64,000 bases of DNA from Sphaerimonospora thailandensis (lineage in GTDB: Bacteria > Actinomycetota > Actinomycetes > Streptosporangiales > Streptosporangiaceae), in NCBI RefSeq assembly GCF_016863115.1, contig NZ_BOOG01000011.1, positions 124,001 to 188,000 on the forward strand. Direction: 5' to 3'. Position 1 is the stretch's first letter; every line of letters starts with the position of its first letter. This document shows, piece after piece, positions 52,146-61,320 of the stretch. The notes beneath the pieces were generated by a model. That model was not told where the DNA came from. It searched no databases and saw nothing but the letters and a program-made list of their open reading frames with translations. A program made the translations under genes and the position numbers.

Positions 52146-52264
52146 GTGATCTTGCGAATACTCGCAGAAAACGGCCCGACCAGCGCTAACACCTGTTGTG
52201 ATCTTGCAGAAACTCGCAGCATGCCCCTCGCACCTGCGGCGATGCCCTGCGTGATCTCGCAGTC
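52146..52264 (+). repeat. Two full and one degenerate GTGATCTTGC repeats
   Basis: Copies at 52146-52167 (spacer GAATA) and 52198-52219 (spacer AGAAA), both ending CTCGCAG, and a degenerate GTGATCTCGCAGTC at 52251-52264, all in the same direction between padR and the ABC exporter genes. The interval 52117-52276 holds nothing else. Confidence 0.8.
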
Positions 52265-52276
52265 AGGGCGAATTTC

Positions 52277-53023
52277 GTGACCACGACACCGGCGATCCGA
52301 GCGGTCAATCTGGTGAAGATCTACCAGTCCGGCCGCGGGCTTCCCGTACCGGCCGTGCGCGGCGTTGATCTCACCGTCGATCCCGGCGAGTTCGTGGCGA
52401 TCATGGGACCGTCCGGGTCGGGCAAGTCGACCCTCATTCACCTGCTCGGCGGGCTGGACACGCGCACGAGCGGCGAGATCTGGCTGGACGGCAAACGTGC
52501 CGACACGCTGTCGGAGAGCGGCTGGGCCGTACTACGCCGCGAGAAGATCGGTTTCGTCTTCCAGTTCTTCAACCTGGTGACCAACATGACCGTGGCCGAC
52601 AACGTGGAGCTGCCCGCGCTCCTCGGCGGCGCCTCGCCGCGGCATGCCCGCGAGCGGCGCGAATACCTCCTCGGCGAACTCGGCCTGACCGATCGAGCGG
52701 CCGCCGCGCCCGCCCAGCTGTCCGGTGGGGAGCAGCAGCGCGTGGCGCTCGCCCGCGCGCTCGCCAACCAGCCGAGGCTGCTCCTGGCCGACGAACCGAC
52801 CGGCAACCTGGACAGCCGCAACACCCGCGACGTACTCAAGCTGCTGAGCCGGGTCCACCGGCAGGGCCAGACGATCGTGCTGGTGACGCACGACGCGCGC
52901 GTCGCCGGACTGGCAGACCGGGTGGTGAGCCTGCTCGACGGCGAGATCGTGGACGACGGCGCCATCGTGCGGCGGCGGGGCCCGGGTGGTACGGCAGGCG
53001 ACGTGGTGGAGCTGCGTGGCTAG
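52277..53023 (+). CDS. ABC exporter ATPase, MacB/LolD type
   Basis: 248 residues from GTG 52277. Walker A GPSGSGKST, Q-loop FVFQFFNLVTNMTV, ABC signature LSGGEQQRVALARAL, Walker B LLLADEPTGNLDS and H-loop VLVTHD. The ADEPTGNLDS form marks the MacB/LolD/FtsE branch, which works with FtsX-type permeases. The stop overlaps the permease start by 8 bases. Likely repressed by the upstream PadR; exported substrate unknown (peptide, lipid or antibiotic). Confidence 0.95.
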   Translation: MTTTPAIRAVNLVKIYQSGRGLPVPAVRGVDLTVDPGEFVAIMGPSGSGKSTLIHLLGGLDTRTSGEIWLDGKRADTLSESGWAVLRREKIGFVFQFFNLVTNMTVADNVELPALLGGASPRHARERREYLLGELGLTDRAAAAPAQLSGGEQQRVALARALANQPRLLLADEPTGNLDSRNTRDVLKLLSRVHRQGQTIVLVTHDARVAGLADRVVSLLDGEIVDDGAIVRRRGPGGTAGDVVELRG

Positions 53024-55298
53024 CCGCATGATCGGTTCGGCGGAGGGGAGGTGGATCCGCGCCGATCTGCGGGCCCGCCGGGGCCAGGCGCTGCTGACCG
53101 TTCTGACGGTGGCGGGGATCGTCACCGCGCTCATCGCCGCGGCCACCCTCCTCGAAGACGGCACCAATCCCTGGCGTGGTCTGTTCGAGCGCGGCCGCGG
53201 CGCCCACATCTGGCTCCACACCAAGACCGTCCCCGACGTCTCCGCGCTCAAGAGCCTCGACGGCGTCACCGACGTGGCCGGGCCGTACCACAGCGCCCCG
53301 GCGACCCTCGCCGCCGACCGCGGCCGCAAGGTGCCGATCTCGCTTCAGGAGGCGCCGGCGGCGCTTCCCGCGGTCGCACGTCCACTGCTCAGCGAGGGCC
53401 GCTGGCTCGACGTACGCCATCCGGAGGGGGTCGTGGTCGAGCGGTCGTTCGCCCGGGCGATCGGCCTGCGGCCGGGCAGCCCGTTCACCGTCACCGGCCT
53501 GAACGGCGCCACGCACACGCTCACCGTGGCCGGGCTCGCGGAAACCGGCGACCAGGGCTTCTACCCGGAATGGGCGCCCGGCCTGGCCTGGACGCTCCGG
53601 CAGACGCTCACCGCGGTCGAGCCCGCCCCCGGCCGCACCGAGACCGTCACCGGGCTGCGGCTGGCCGACCCGGGACTGACCGATCTCATCGTGCAGCGAG
53701 CCGTCTTCACGCTGCACGGGCAGGTGCAGCGGGTCACCACGTGGCGGGAGGTCCGGGCGGCCATGGAGCTGGACAACCGGCTGCTCGGCCTGCTGCTCGG
53801 GCTGTTCGGCGTGGCCGGCCTGGTCGCCGCCGCGCTCGCGCTCGCCAACGTCACCGGCGGCCGCGTGCTGACCCAGCTGCGCGACATCGCCACGCTCAAG
53901 TCGCTCGGGTTCACCCGCGGCCAGATCACCCGCATGCTGCTGGTCGAGCACGGCGCCCTCGGACTGGCCGGCATCGCACTCGGCGTGGTCGCCGCCTGGC
54001 TGATCACCGCGTACGCCCTGGGGGAGAGCGGCGTGACGCCGCTGTCGCCGGGCCCGCACGCCGCCATCACGGTGGGCACGGCACTGGTGGTGCTGGTGGC
54101 GGTCTGGCTGCCGGCCTGGCGGGGCGGCCGCACCCCGCCCCTGCCCGCGGTCCCCGCCGCTCCGCCTCGGGGCCGTCTGTCGCGGCTGGCCCGGCTCGCC
54201 CTGCTCGTACGGCTGCCGCCCGCGCTCGTCCTCGGCGCGCGGGACGCCTTCACCCGGAGGACACCGGCGCTGCTCACGATCTGCGGGGTGGCGATCCCGA
54301 TGATGATGATCACGATCGGGCTCGGCTGCTGGGCGACGCTCGACGACTTCATCCGGCACCCGGAGGGAGTCGGCCAGGCGGCGGCCCTCGCCGTACGGCC
54401 CGCCGACCTGACGGCGGAGGAGACGCGCGAGCGGGTGATGGCCGATCCCGACGTGGTGGCGGCCTATCCGGGGGCCGAGCTCGACGCCCTCGTACCCGGG
54501 CAGACCAGGACGGTGCGGACCCGGGCGCTGGGCACCTCGGCCGATCCCTATCCGTTCCCGGTGGCGGAGGGACGGATGTTCCGCGACCGCGGCGAGGCCG
54601 TGGCCGGGCAGGGTCTGCTCGATCTCCTCGGCGCGCGTGTCGGGGACCGGGTCCGCATCACGATCGGCGGCACCCCGCTGATCGTTCGGATCGTGGGGCG
54701 GGTCATCGAGCCGGAGCAGGACGGCGAGGTGCTGTCGCTCGGCATCGACAGTCTGGCGGCCAAGGACGCGGTGCCGCCGCGGTTCTACGGCCTGGTGCTG
54801 CGGCCGGGGGCCGAGCCGGGGGAGGCACGGGCCCGGCTGCAGGCGCAGGGCCTGGAGGTCGCGCAGGCGGTCAACCCGGCCGACCGGCTCGCGGTGATCC
54901 GCGTGATCATCGTGGCGCTGGTGGTGGTGCTGGCCCTGATCGGCCTGGCCAACCTGCTGACCGCCGGCGCGCTCGGGCTGCGCGACCACGTGCTCGATCT
55001 GGCCGTGCTCAAGGCGATGGGGCTCACCCCGCGCCAGGTCATGGCCACGCTGGTCACCGGCACCGGGCTGCTGGCGGTGGTCGGGGTGCTCCTCGGCGGC
55101 TGCGTGGGGGCGTTGTGGTCGCGGGCCCTGATCGACCTGGAGGGGCGGCACAGCGGGGTCGGCGCCGGCATCGGCCGGGCGCCGACCCCGGGCATGCTCG
55201 CCGCGGCGATCGGCATCGCGATCGGCGCGGCCCTCCTGGTCGCGCTGATCCCCGCCCGCCGGGCCGCCCGGGCTCGGATCCCGGTCACGGCCCGGTGA
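53016..55298 (+). CDS. ABC exporter permease with two FtsX domains
   Basis: 760 residues from GTG 53016 (ATG 53028 possible). Topology is one N-terminal helix, a MacB-like extracellular domain, three helices (about 255-360), a short cytoplasmic linker, a second anchor and extracellular domain, and three final helices. DIATLKSLGFTRGQITRMLLVEH and DLAVLKAMGLTPRQVMATLV are the two internally repeated FtsX signatures. This duplicated single-chain form is common in actinobacteria and pairs with the LolD-type ATPase. Confidence 0.93.
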   Translation: MASRMIGSAEGRWIRADLRARRGQALLTVLTVAGIVTALIAAATLLEDGTNPWRGLFERGRGAHIWLHTKTVPDVSALKSLDGVTDVAGPYHSAPATLAADRGRKVPISLQEAPAALPAVARPLLSEGRWLDVRHPEGVVVERSFARAIGLRPGSPFTVTGLNGATHTLTVAGLAETGDQGFYPEWAPGLAWTLRQTLTAVEPAPGRTETVTGLRLADPGLTDLIVQRAVFTLHGQVQRVTTWREVRAAMELDNRLLGLLLGLFGVAGLVAAALALANVTGGRVLTQLRDIATLKSLGFTRGQITRMLLVEHGALGLAGIALGVVAAWLITAYALGESGVTPLSPGPHAAITVGTALVVLVAVWLPAWRGGRTPPLPAVPAAPPRGRLSRLARLALLVRLPPALVLGARDAFTRRTPALLTICGVAIPMMMITIGLGCWATLDDFIRHPEGVGQAAALAVRPADLTAEETRERVMADPDVVAAYPGAELDALVPGQTRTVRTRALGTSADPYPFPVAEGRMFRDRGEAVAGQGLLDLLGARVGDRVRITIGGTPLIVRIVGRVIEPEQDGEVLSLGIDSLAAKDAVPPRFYGLVLRPGAEPGEARARLQAQGLEVAQAVNPADRLAVIRVIIVALVVVLALIGLANLLTAGALGLRDHVLDLAVLKAMGLTPRQVMATLVTGTGLLAVVGVLLGGCVGALWSRALIDLEGRHSGVGAGIGRAPTPGMLAAAIGIAIGAALLVALIPARRAARARIPVTAR

Positions 55299-55315
55299 GA
55301 CGGCCCGTGACCGTC
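55299..55315. terminator. Short convergent hairpin
   Basis: GACGG (55299-55303) and CCGTC (55311-55315) form a 5-bp stem in the 24-base gap between the convergent permease and treS genes; it may serve both. Confidence 0.3.
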
Positions 55316-55322
55316 CGCGCAG

Positions 55323-57026
55323 TCAGCTCCGGTTTTCGAGAGAGAACCAGTAGAACCCGTAGCCGGGGAGAGTGAGCCGGTAGGGGAGGTCGCCGATCAC
55401 GGGGAACGGCACGCCGCCGCGGCACTCGACCGGCGTCATCCCGGTGAACCGGCGCAGGTCGAGCTCGACGGGCTGGGCGAAGCGCGACAGGTTGTTGACG
55501 CACAGCACCCGGTCGTCGCCCTCCTCCCGCAGGTACGACAGCACGCCGGTGTTGGCCGACCACAGCTCGGTGTAGTCGCCGGTGCCGAAGATCGGGTGCT
55601 CCCGCCGGATCTGCAGCATCCGGCGGGTGAAGTGCAGCAGCGACGACTCGCTCTTCGTCTGCGCCTCGACGTTGACGGCCTGGTAGCCGTACACCGGGTC
55701 CATCACCGTCGGCAGGTAGAGGCGGCCCGGGTCGGCGGTGGAGAAGCCGGCGTTGCGGTCGGGGGTCCACTGCATCGGCGTACGGACCGAGTCCCGGTCC
55801 TCCAGCCAGATGTTGTCACCCATGCCGATCTCGTCGCCGTAGTACATGACGGGCGATCCCGGCATGCTCAGCAGCAGCGCGGTGAACAGCTCGATCTGGT
55901 CCCTGTCGTTCTCCAGCAGGGGTGCGAGCCGCCGCCGGATGCCGAGGTAGGCCCGCATCCGGGGGTCCTTGGCGTACTCGGCGTGCATGTAGTCGCGCTC
56001 CTCCTCGGTCACGGTCTCGAGCGTCAGCTCGTCGTGGTTGCGGAGGAAGATGCCCCACTGGGCCGTCTCGGGCAGTTTCGGGGTCACCGACATGATTTCG
56101 GAGATCGGCTCCCGGCTCTGCCGCCGTACCGCCATGAAGATGCGCGGCATCAGCGGGAAGTGGAACGCCATGTGGCACTCGTCACCGCCCTTGGTCGGGT
56201 CGCCGAAATACTCCACCACGTCGGCCGGCCAGCCGTTCGCCTCGGCGAGCAGCACCCGGTCGGGGTAGAGCCGGTCCACCTCGGCCCGGATCCGCTTGAG
56301 GTAGTCGTGCGTCTCCGGCAGGCCGGCGCACGAGGTGCCCTCGCGTTCGAAGAGGTACGGCACGGCGTCCAGCCGGAAGCCGTCGACGCCGAGATCCAGC
56401 CAGAAGCGGAGGACCTCCAGCATCGCCTCCTGGACGGCCGGATTGTCATAGTTGAGGTCCGGCTGGTGGTGGAAGAACCGGTGCCAGTAGTACTGGCCGC
56501 GTACGGGGTCGTACGTCCAGTTGGACTCCTCGGCGCCGACGAAGACGATCGGGGCGTCGGCGTAGCGGGTCGGGTCGTCGGACCACACGTAGAAGTCGCC
56601 GTACGGCCCGTCGGGGTCGGAACGGGAGGCCTGGAACCACGGGTGCTTGTCGCTGGTGTGGTTCATGACGAGATCGGTGATGACGCGCAGGCCGCGCTCG
56701 TGGGCGGCCTCGATCGTCTTGACGAAGTCTCCGAGGTCGCCGAACTCCGGAAGGATCTTCAAATAGTCGGATATGTCGTATCCGCCGTCTCGCAGCGGGG
56801 ACTCGTACAGCGGCAGCAGCCAGAGGCAGTCGACCCCCAGCCACTGGAGATAGTCCATCTTCTCGATCAGCCCGCGCAGATCGCCGGTGCCGTCGCCGTT
56901 GGAGTCCTTGAACCCGCGGACCAGCACCTCATAGAAGACCGCCCGCTTGTACCACTGGGGGTCGGCCGGGGTCAGGTCGCCGGGGGAGGCCGGAACACGT
57001 TCCGGGCATGGCGAAGCAGCGTTCAT
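55323..57026 (-). CDS. treS: Trehalose synthase (maltose glucosyltransferase)
   Basis: 567 residues from ATG 57026. GH13_16 enzyme interconverting maltose and trehalose. Seen: [36 protein letters not shown], nucleophile region [15 protein letters not shown], acid/base LLAEANGWP and [11 protein letters not shown], and [12 protein letters not shown]. The longer upstream frame (to 57095) has no start with a ribosome binding site. It carries no C-terminal maltokinase fusion and no pep2 or glgE gene is in the window. Convergent with the PadR-linked exporter; the sugar ABC operon lies 4 kb to the left. Confidence 0.95.
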   Translation of the reverse strand: MNAASPCPERVPASPGDLTPADPQWYKRAVFYEVLVRGFKDSNGDGTGDLRGLIEKMDYLQWLGVDCLWLLPLYESPLRDGGYDISDYLKILPEFGDLGDFVKTIEAAHERGLRVITDLVMNHTSDKHPWFQASRSDPDGPYGDFYVWSDDPTRYADAPIVFVGAEESNWTYDPVRGQYYWHRFFHHQPDLNYDNPAVQEAMLEVLRFWLDLGVDGFRLDAVPYLFEREGTSCAGLPETHDYLKRIRAEVDRLYPDRVLLAEANGWPADVVEYFGDPTKGGDECHMAFHFPLMPRIFMAVRRQSREPISEIMSVTPKLPETAQWGIFLRNHDELTLETVTEEERDYMHAEYAKDPRMRAYLGIRRRLAPLLENDRDQIELFTALLLSMPGSPVMYYGDEIGMGDNIWLEDRDSVRTPMQWTPDRNAGFSTADPGRLYLPTVMDPVYGYQAVNVEAQTKSESSLLHFTRRMLQIRREHPIFGTGDYTELWSANTGVLSYLREEGDDRVLCVNNLSRFAQPVELDLRRFTGMTPVECRGGVPFPVIGDLPYRLTLPGYGFYWFSLENRS

Positions 57027-57166
57027 ATGGTCTCGCTCGAAGACTCGAAAGGGGGGAAGGCGCGTGGTCAGGCAGCACTCCGGCCTTGCACTCACGCCGC
57101 CTTGTTGGCGATTATTTGGGCAAAGCTAGCACCTCGAGAGACCCGACCGTAAAGGATTACACCTAC

Positions 57167-57198
57167 TCAACCGGTAGTTTTTCCCTGCTTCCGGTTGA
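57167..57198. terminator. Inverted repeat upstream of treS
   Basis: TCAACCGG (57167-57174) and CCGGTTGA (57191-57198), 8-bp perfect arms with a 16-base loop, between the end of the 339-residue membrane protein gene and treS. Either a terminator for the former or an operator for treS. Confidence 0.45.
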
Positions 57199-57210
57199 TC
57201 ACGTACGGTG

Positions 57211-58230
57211 TCACCCACGCGTCTGGTCGCCGGCGGCCGCGGGGACGCGGCGGTGCAGCCAGACCAGGGCCAGGGCTGTGAGTACGCCGCTGACGGTGAG
57301 GTCGTAGCGGCCTTCGAGTCCGACGAGCGTGTCGACCAGGACGGGGCAGCCGAGGATCCCCGTGACCACCCAGAGCCCGTCGCGCCCGAGTGATCCCGTC
57401 GTGGCCCAGCGCCGGACGGCCAGGACGCCGACCACGAGCGGTGCCAAGGCGAGGGCGAGTCCGGCCGGCCACGGCAGGCCCGTCGACGGAGCCGCATAGG
57501 TGAGCAGGGAATGCGCAGCGGTGCAGACGAACGCCACAACGCCGAGCAGGCGCGGCCGGGGGCGACACGAGGAAGCACGGCCCGGACGCGGCAGGCGCCG
57601 GGAGAGCAGCGCGGCCACCACGAGCAGGACGCCGATCCCGAGCGCCACGAGCACCGGGCCGAGCGGCGGCCGGAAGTGGTCCTCGTACACGAGGAACAGG
57701 ACCAGCAGCATCGCGATCCCGGCGACGACCAGGCCGCGCGGGCGGACCCAGGCGCGGTCGCGGTGGCCCGGGAACAGCCACGTGACGATGAGGACCGACG
57801 AGCACACGCTCACCGCGGCATGGAAGGCGGTGAGATTCGCGGCGAGCAACAGGTTCGTGTGCCAGACCTGGGCGTAGTCGCCGACGCCGGTGTACTGCGC
57901 GTACCCGGGGTCGAACCAGAACCGGTCGACCAGTGCCTCCTCGTAGACACCGTACGCCGCACCGAGCAGGGCCAGCCCTGGCAGGCCGAGCCCCCAGCGG
58001 TGAGCCAGCTCGCGGCAGAGCAGCGCGCCGCAGCCGTAGAGCGCGACGAGCAGGGCGAGGTTCCACGGCAGCAGCAGCTTGAGCGGAGGTGTCGCGGTTG
58101 ACAGCACTTCACCCAGGTACGGCGCCAGCAGGAGCAGCACGACGACGGGCCGCCAGGCCATGCGCCCACCTTCCAGCAGGGGCCGGGAGCCGCGCTCAGT
58201 TGGAGAATCCGAAGTGCCGGAACCGTTCAT
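57211..58230 (-). CDS. Polytopic membrane protein, function unknown
   Basis: 339 residues with about nine hydrophobic helices spread along its length and a conserved-looking loop AAYGVYEEALVDRFWFDPGYAQY after the third helix. The Glu-Glu pair in that loop and PWNLALLVALYGCGALLCREL recall membrane-embedded CPBP-like families, but I cannot confirm a match. ATG 58230 with AGGAG upstream; M at 58161 is an alternative. Upstream of treS in the same direction, with an inverted repeat between them. Confidence 0.7.
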   Translation of the reverse strand: MNGSGTSDSPTERGSRPLLEGGRMAWRPVVVLLLLAPYLGEVLSTATPPLKLLLPWNLALLVALYGCGALLCRELAHRWGLGLPGLALLGAAYGVYEEALVDRFWFDPGYAQYTGVGDYAQVWHTNLLLAANLTAFHAAVSVCSSVLIVTWLFPGHRDRAWVRPRGLVVAGIAMLLVLFLVYEDHFRPPLGPVLVALGIGVLLVVAALLSRRLPRPGRASSCRPRPRLLGVVAFVCTAAHSLLTYAAPSTGLPWPAGLALALAPLVVGVLAVRRWATTGSLGRDGLWVVTGILGCPVLVDTLVGLEGRYDLTVSGVLTALALVWLHRRVPAAAGDQTRG

Positions 58231-58271
58231 AAGAAAGCCGCTCCTGATTTCTCAAGGGAGATGTGCCAACA

Positions 58272-58332
58272 ATCGATCATGACGTTGTTGCTGTGAAACC
58301 CGGGTTTTTCCAGCAATAACGTCAAGATCGAT
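58272..58332. repeat. Large near-perfect inverted repeat (22-bp arms)
   Basis: Left arm 58272-58293 and right arm 58311-58332 pair with two mismatches (ATCGATC / TGACGTT / TTGCTG blocks and their complements). The 17-base loop itself holds AAACCCGGGTTT. It lies 26 bases beyond the stop of the small membrane-protein gene and upstream of the next; a terminator, attenuator or miniature-element remnant. Confidence 0.8.
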
Positions 58333-58357
58333 GGTGCAGCCGCACCACCTCACTTCC

Positions 58358-58585
58358 CTACGCCCTGAGCCGCGACGCGGCGGTCATCACGGCGAGTCCC
58401 AGGACCGACACGGTCAGGTTCGCGAACAGCTCGTAGCCGGTCAGGAAATCCAGGCGAGGGATGACGACGCGATTGAAGACGTTGAGGAGGCCGCCGAGGA
58501 TCGGCTGGACGGCGATGCGGTCGATCGCCCCGCTGATGCCGGCGACGAACAGGAAGAACCCGAGTAGTTCAATGAACTTACGCAC
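58358..58585 (-). CDS. Small membrane protein (75 aa)
   Basis: 75 residues with two hydrophobic helices (about 4-22 IELLGFFLFVAGISGAI and 52-70 LFANLTVSVLGLAVMTAA). GTG start at 58585 without a strong Shine-Dalgarno. It ends at a large inverted repeat. Codon use is normal for the window. Function unknown. Confidence 0.65.
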   Translation of the reverse strand: MRKFIELLGFFLFVAGISGAIDRIAVQPILGGLLNVFNRVVIPRLDFLTGYELFANLTVSVLGLAVMTAASRLRA

Positions 58586-58764
58586 GGTGTGACGCTAATG
58601 AACGCCCCCGGGGTGCGGATCGGCCGTCGGGATCTTCTGAAGGCGACCTTGGTCGCTGATCCTGGACACCGCCGCTGACGAAAGTATCGGCGTCGTCGTC
58701 CTCGGTATCGGCCACGACCCGCGACAGGGTGCGACGGCTCTCCGCGCCGTACGCTCGACGGCAT

Positions 58765-59949
58765 ATGGACGATTCCTCCCCCACTTTGGCGACGCGTCCA
58801 TTGGGACGTGGGTCGTTATGGCGGCGCGGTCTGCGCGACTGGATCGTGGACACGGCTCTGTTCCTGTTCGCGGCGTCCTTCGGCGTCCTGGCCGCCGCCG
58901 AGCGTCTCGAGACGCCACCCATGGGCGTGCCCGCATGGCTGTTCCACCTCGACCAGATCATCGGTGTGCTGGCCTGCGCCGCGCTCTGGACGCGCCGCCG
59001 GTGGCCGGTCGAGCTCGCCGTCGCGCTGGTCGCGGTGTCGGCCTTCTCCGAGTTGGCCGCGGGCGCGATGCTGGTGGCGCTGTTCACCGTCGCGGTGCAC
59101 CGGTCCCCGCGCACCTCGATGGCGGTCTTCGGGCTGAGCCTGCTCACCGGGCTCATCTATGTCGTGCTGCATCCCGAGCCCGATATGTCTCCGCTCCCGC
59201 TGTGGTTGTTCGGCGTCGCGCTCCAGGGTGCAGCGGCCGGCTGGGGCCTGACCATTCACCACCGGCGCCGGCTGGTGCTGTCGCTGCGCGACCGTGCGGC
59301 CCGCGCCGAGACCGAGGCCCGCCTGCGTGCCGAGCAGGCTCAGCTTCAGGCTCGCGAAACCATCGCCAGAGAGATGCACGACGTGCTCGGCCACCGGCTG
59401 TCGCTGCTGAGCGTGCACGCCGGGGCGCTGGAGTTCCACCCTGACGCCCCGCCGGAGGACATCGCTCGCGCGGCCAAGGTGATCCGGGAGAGCGCCCACC
59501 AGGCGCTGCAGGATCTGCGCGAGGTCATCGGCGTCCTGCGGGCACCCGTAGGCGAGCTGCCCCAGCCGACCCTCGCCGGCCTACGGGAACTCGTGGTCGA
59601 GTCCAGGAGGGCCGGGATGCGGGTGGACCTGTGTGCGGAGCTCGAAGGAGACGTGCCGGACCGGGTGGGCCGCACCGCCTACCGGATCGTGCAGGAGGCG
59701 CTGACCAACGCGCGCAAGCACGCCCCGGGTGCCGAGGTGAGCGTCCGGGTCGGGGGAGCGCCGGGCCGGGAGGTGACCGTCGAGGTGGCCAACACCGCAC
59801 CCGCTCTACGGCCCGGTTCTGCCGTACAGCGGGGTCAGGGTCTGATCGGCCTGGCCGAACGGGTGGCCCTGGTGGACGGGCGACTGGAGTACGGCCCGGC
59901 CGCCTCGGGTGGCTGGCGGCTGGCGGCCTGGCTACCCTGGCCGCCGTGA
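58765..59949 (+). CDS. Sensor histidine kinase, NarL-system (HisKA_3) type
   Basis: 394 residues from ATG 58765 (GTG 58729 would add 12). Four to five N-terminal membrane helices with little extracellular sequence (an intramembrane-sensing layout), a coiled linker (RAARAETEARLRAEQAQLQ), the HisKA_3 phosphoacceptor REMHDVLGHRLSLLSVH and a HATPase with AYRIVQEALTNARKHAPGA and GQGLIGLAERV. GTGA overlap with the regulator gene. The pair resembles LiaSR/DesKR-type envelope-stress systems. Confidence 0.94.
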   Translation: MDDSSPTLATRPLGRGSLWRRGLRDWIVDTALFLFAASFGVLAAAERLETPPMGVPAWLFHLDQIIGVLACAALWTRRRWPVELAVALVAVSAFSELAAGAMLVALFTVAVHRSPRTSMAVFGLSLLTGLIYVVLHPEPDMSPLPLWLFGVALQGAAAGWGLTIHHRRRLVLSLRDRAARAETEARLRAEQAQLQARETIAREMHDVLGHRLSLLSVHAGALEFHPDAPPEDIARAAKVIRESAHQALQDLREVIGVLRAPVGELPQPTLAGLRELVVESRRAGMRVDLCAELEGDVPDRVGRTAYRIVQEALTNARKHAPGAEVSVRVGGAPGREVTVEVANTAPALRPGSAVQRGQGLIGLAERVALVDGRLEYGPAASGGWRLAAWLPWPP

Positions 59950-60629
59950 CCACAGCAGAGCCCGGGATGGTCGGCGTGCTCATCGCCGACGACGATCCGC
60001 TGGTGCGTGCCGGCCTGGCGATGATGCTGGGCGGCGCCCCGGACCTCCGCGTGATCGCCGAGGCGGGCGACGGCGCCGAGGTGCTGCCGCTGGTCGACCG
60101 GCACAGCCCTGACGTGGTCCTGATGGACATCAGGATGCCCAGGATGGACGGGCTGGCCGCGACCGAAGCCCTGCGCGCCCGCCCGCGAGCCCCCGAGGTC
60201 ATCGTCCTCACGACCTTCGACGCCGACGAGCACATCCTGCGCGCCCTGCGCGCCGGAGCCGCCGGCTTCCTGCTCAAGGACACCCCGCCCGGCGAGATCG
60301 TGGCGGCGGTACGCCAGGTGGCCCGGGGCCTGCCGGTCCTGTCGCCGGCGGTCACCAGGCGGCTCATCGCCCGGGTGGCCGTCGCCGACCACGAACGGCG
60401 GCGCGCACACGCCGTCGACCGCCTGGGCCTGCTCAACGACCGCGAGCGGGAGGTCGCCGTCGCGGTCGGGCAGGGCTGGTCCAACGCCGAGATCGGATCA
60501 GCGCTCCACCTCAGCGTGCCCACGATCAAGACCCACGTCTCCGGCATTCTCACCAAGCTCGGCCTCAACAACCGCGTCCAGATCGCCCTGCTGGTCCACG
60601 ACGCGGGCCTCCTCGACCAGAACGAGTGA
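59946..60629 (+). CDS. NarL/LuxR-family response regulator
   Basis: 227 residues from GTG 59946. Receiver domain with IADDDPLVRAGL, phosphoacceptor Asp61 in VLMDIRMPRMDG and LLKDTPPGE; C-terminal LuxR-type HTH with LNDREREVAVAVGQGWSNAEIG and LHLSVPTIKTHVSGILTKLGL. Cognate to the overlapping kinase. Targets unknown; the 241 bases after it (60630-60870) hold no gene I can support. Confidence 0.95.
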   Translation: MTTAEPGMVGVLIADDDPLVRAGLAMMLGGAPDLRVIAEAGDGAEVLPLVDRHSPDVVLMDIRMPRMDGLAATEALRARPRAPEVIVLTTFDADEHILRALRAGAAGFLLKDTPPGEIVAAVRQVARGLPVLSPAVTRRLIARVAVADHERRRAHAVDRLGLLNDREREVAVAVGQGWSNAEIGSALHLSVPTIKTHVSGILTKLGLNNRVQIALLVHDAGLLDQNE

Positions 60630-60870
60630 GCGCATCACCAGCGAGCGCGGCCGGACAGATCCTCGTCGGCGAGACCGGGCAGAGCGAGTGACAGATCGGG
60701 GTCGGCGGCCGGTCGCGGTCGGCGAACAGGAAAGCAGGGAAGGCAGCCCGATTGCGTACGGCTGCGGTGGATACGGGACACCCGGCGTAACTTCAGCACT
60801 GGCCGTACCTGGTCGACGGACGCATCGCTGAAACCGGCCCGGCCATGACGACGGGAGTCGACACCACGAA

Positions 60871-61320
60871 TTAAAGATCAGTGTTTACGACAGATGCTCG
60901 AACGGCAAAGGATGCGGAATCCAGCTCTTCATCGTTAACTTCGAATATCCACCGATACATGTGGCCAGGTTCAAGTGGAAGCGGTGAAACATTAATGACA
61001 AATGTAGTGTTAACGTCTACCGATCGAGCCATCGACTCGGCTTCCTTGTCTGCATCCCCCAAGGTCAGACGACCTGCGAACTGAACGGGCTTCCCGTTCC
61101 CTCCTGCCATCATGACTGGTTTGTCGCTGTCATCGAGCAACCGTATAGCGAAGGATTGGACCGAATCGACCGCTTCCCAAGGGACTCGAAGGAAGGCGAC
61201 CACGGCCATCGGGGGCACGCTTGGCCCGGTTATCGACCAGCCGGCTCCGAGAATGTGGACCTTTCCGCTACCGGTATCCTGCTGGGCGGAATCACAGAGG
61301 ACAAGCGAGCCCCGCATCAA
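60871..61320 (-). CDS. DUF6941-like protein
   Basis: 149 residues. Begins RGSLVLCDSAQQDTGSGKVHILGAGW and continues with beta-strand-like segments (PPMAVVAFLRVPWEAVDS, FAGRLTLGD, TFVINVSPLPLEPGHMYRWIFEV). This resembles an actinobacterial family of all-beta proteins that bears the DUF6941 label; role unknown. It overlaps the XRE gene by 4 bases and so forms a third member of the toxin-antitoxin transcript. GC content is lower than the window average. Confidence 0.78.
   Translation of the reverse strand: MMRGSLVLCDSAQQDTGSGKVHILGAGWSITGPSVPPMAVVAFLRVPWEAVDSVQSFAIRLLDDSDKPVMMAGGNGKPVQFAGRLTLGDADKEAESMARSVDVNTTFVINVSPLPLEPGHMYRWIFEVNDEELDSASFAVRASVVNTDL

Noticed and set aside
52836-55151. 771-codon minus-strand open frame
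   Set aside because: Antisense shadow of the permease gene, Gln/His/Arg-rich, with no family features.
53051-55375. 774-codon open frame in another frame of the ABC permease
   Set aside because: Arg/Ala/Gly-rich with no motif; the FtsX signatures and codon bias support the frame starting at 53016.
60630-60870. Possible gene or transposase remnant after the NarL-type regulator
   Set aside because: No ORF with credible start, motif or codon bias; no inverted-repeat ends found.
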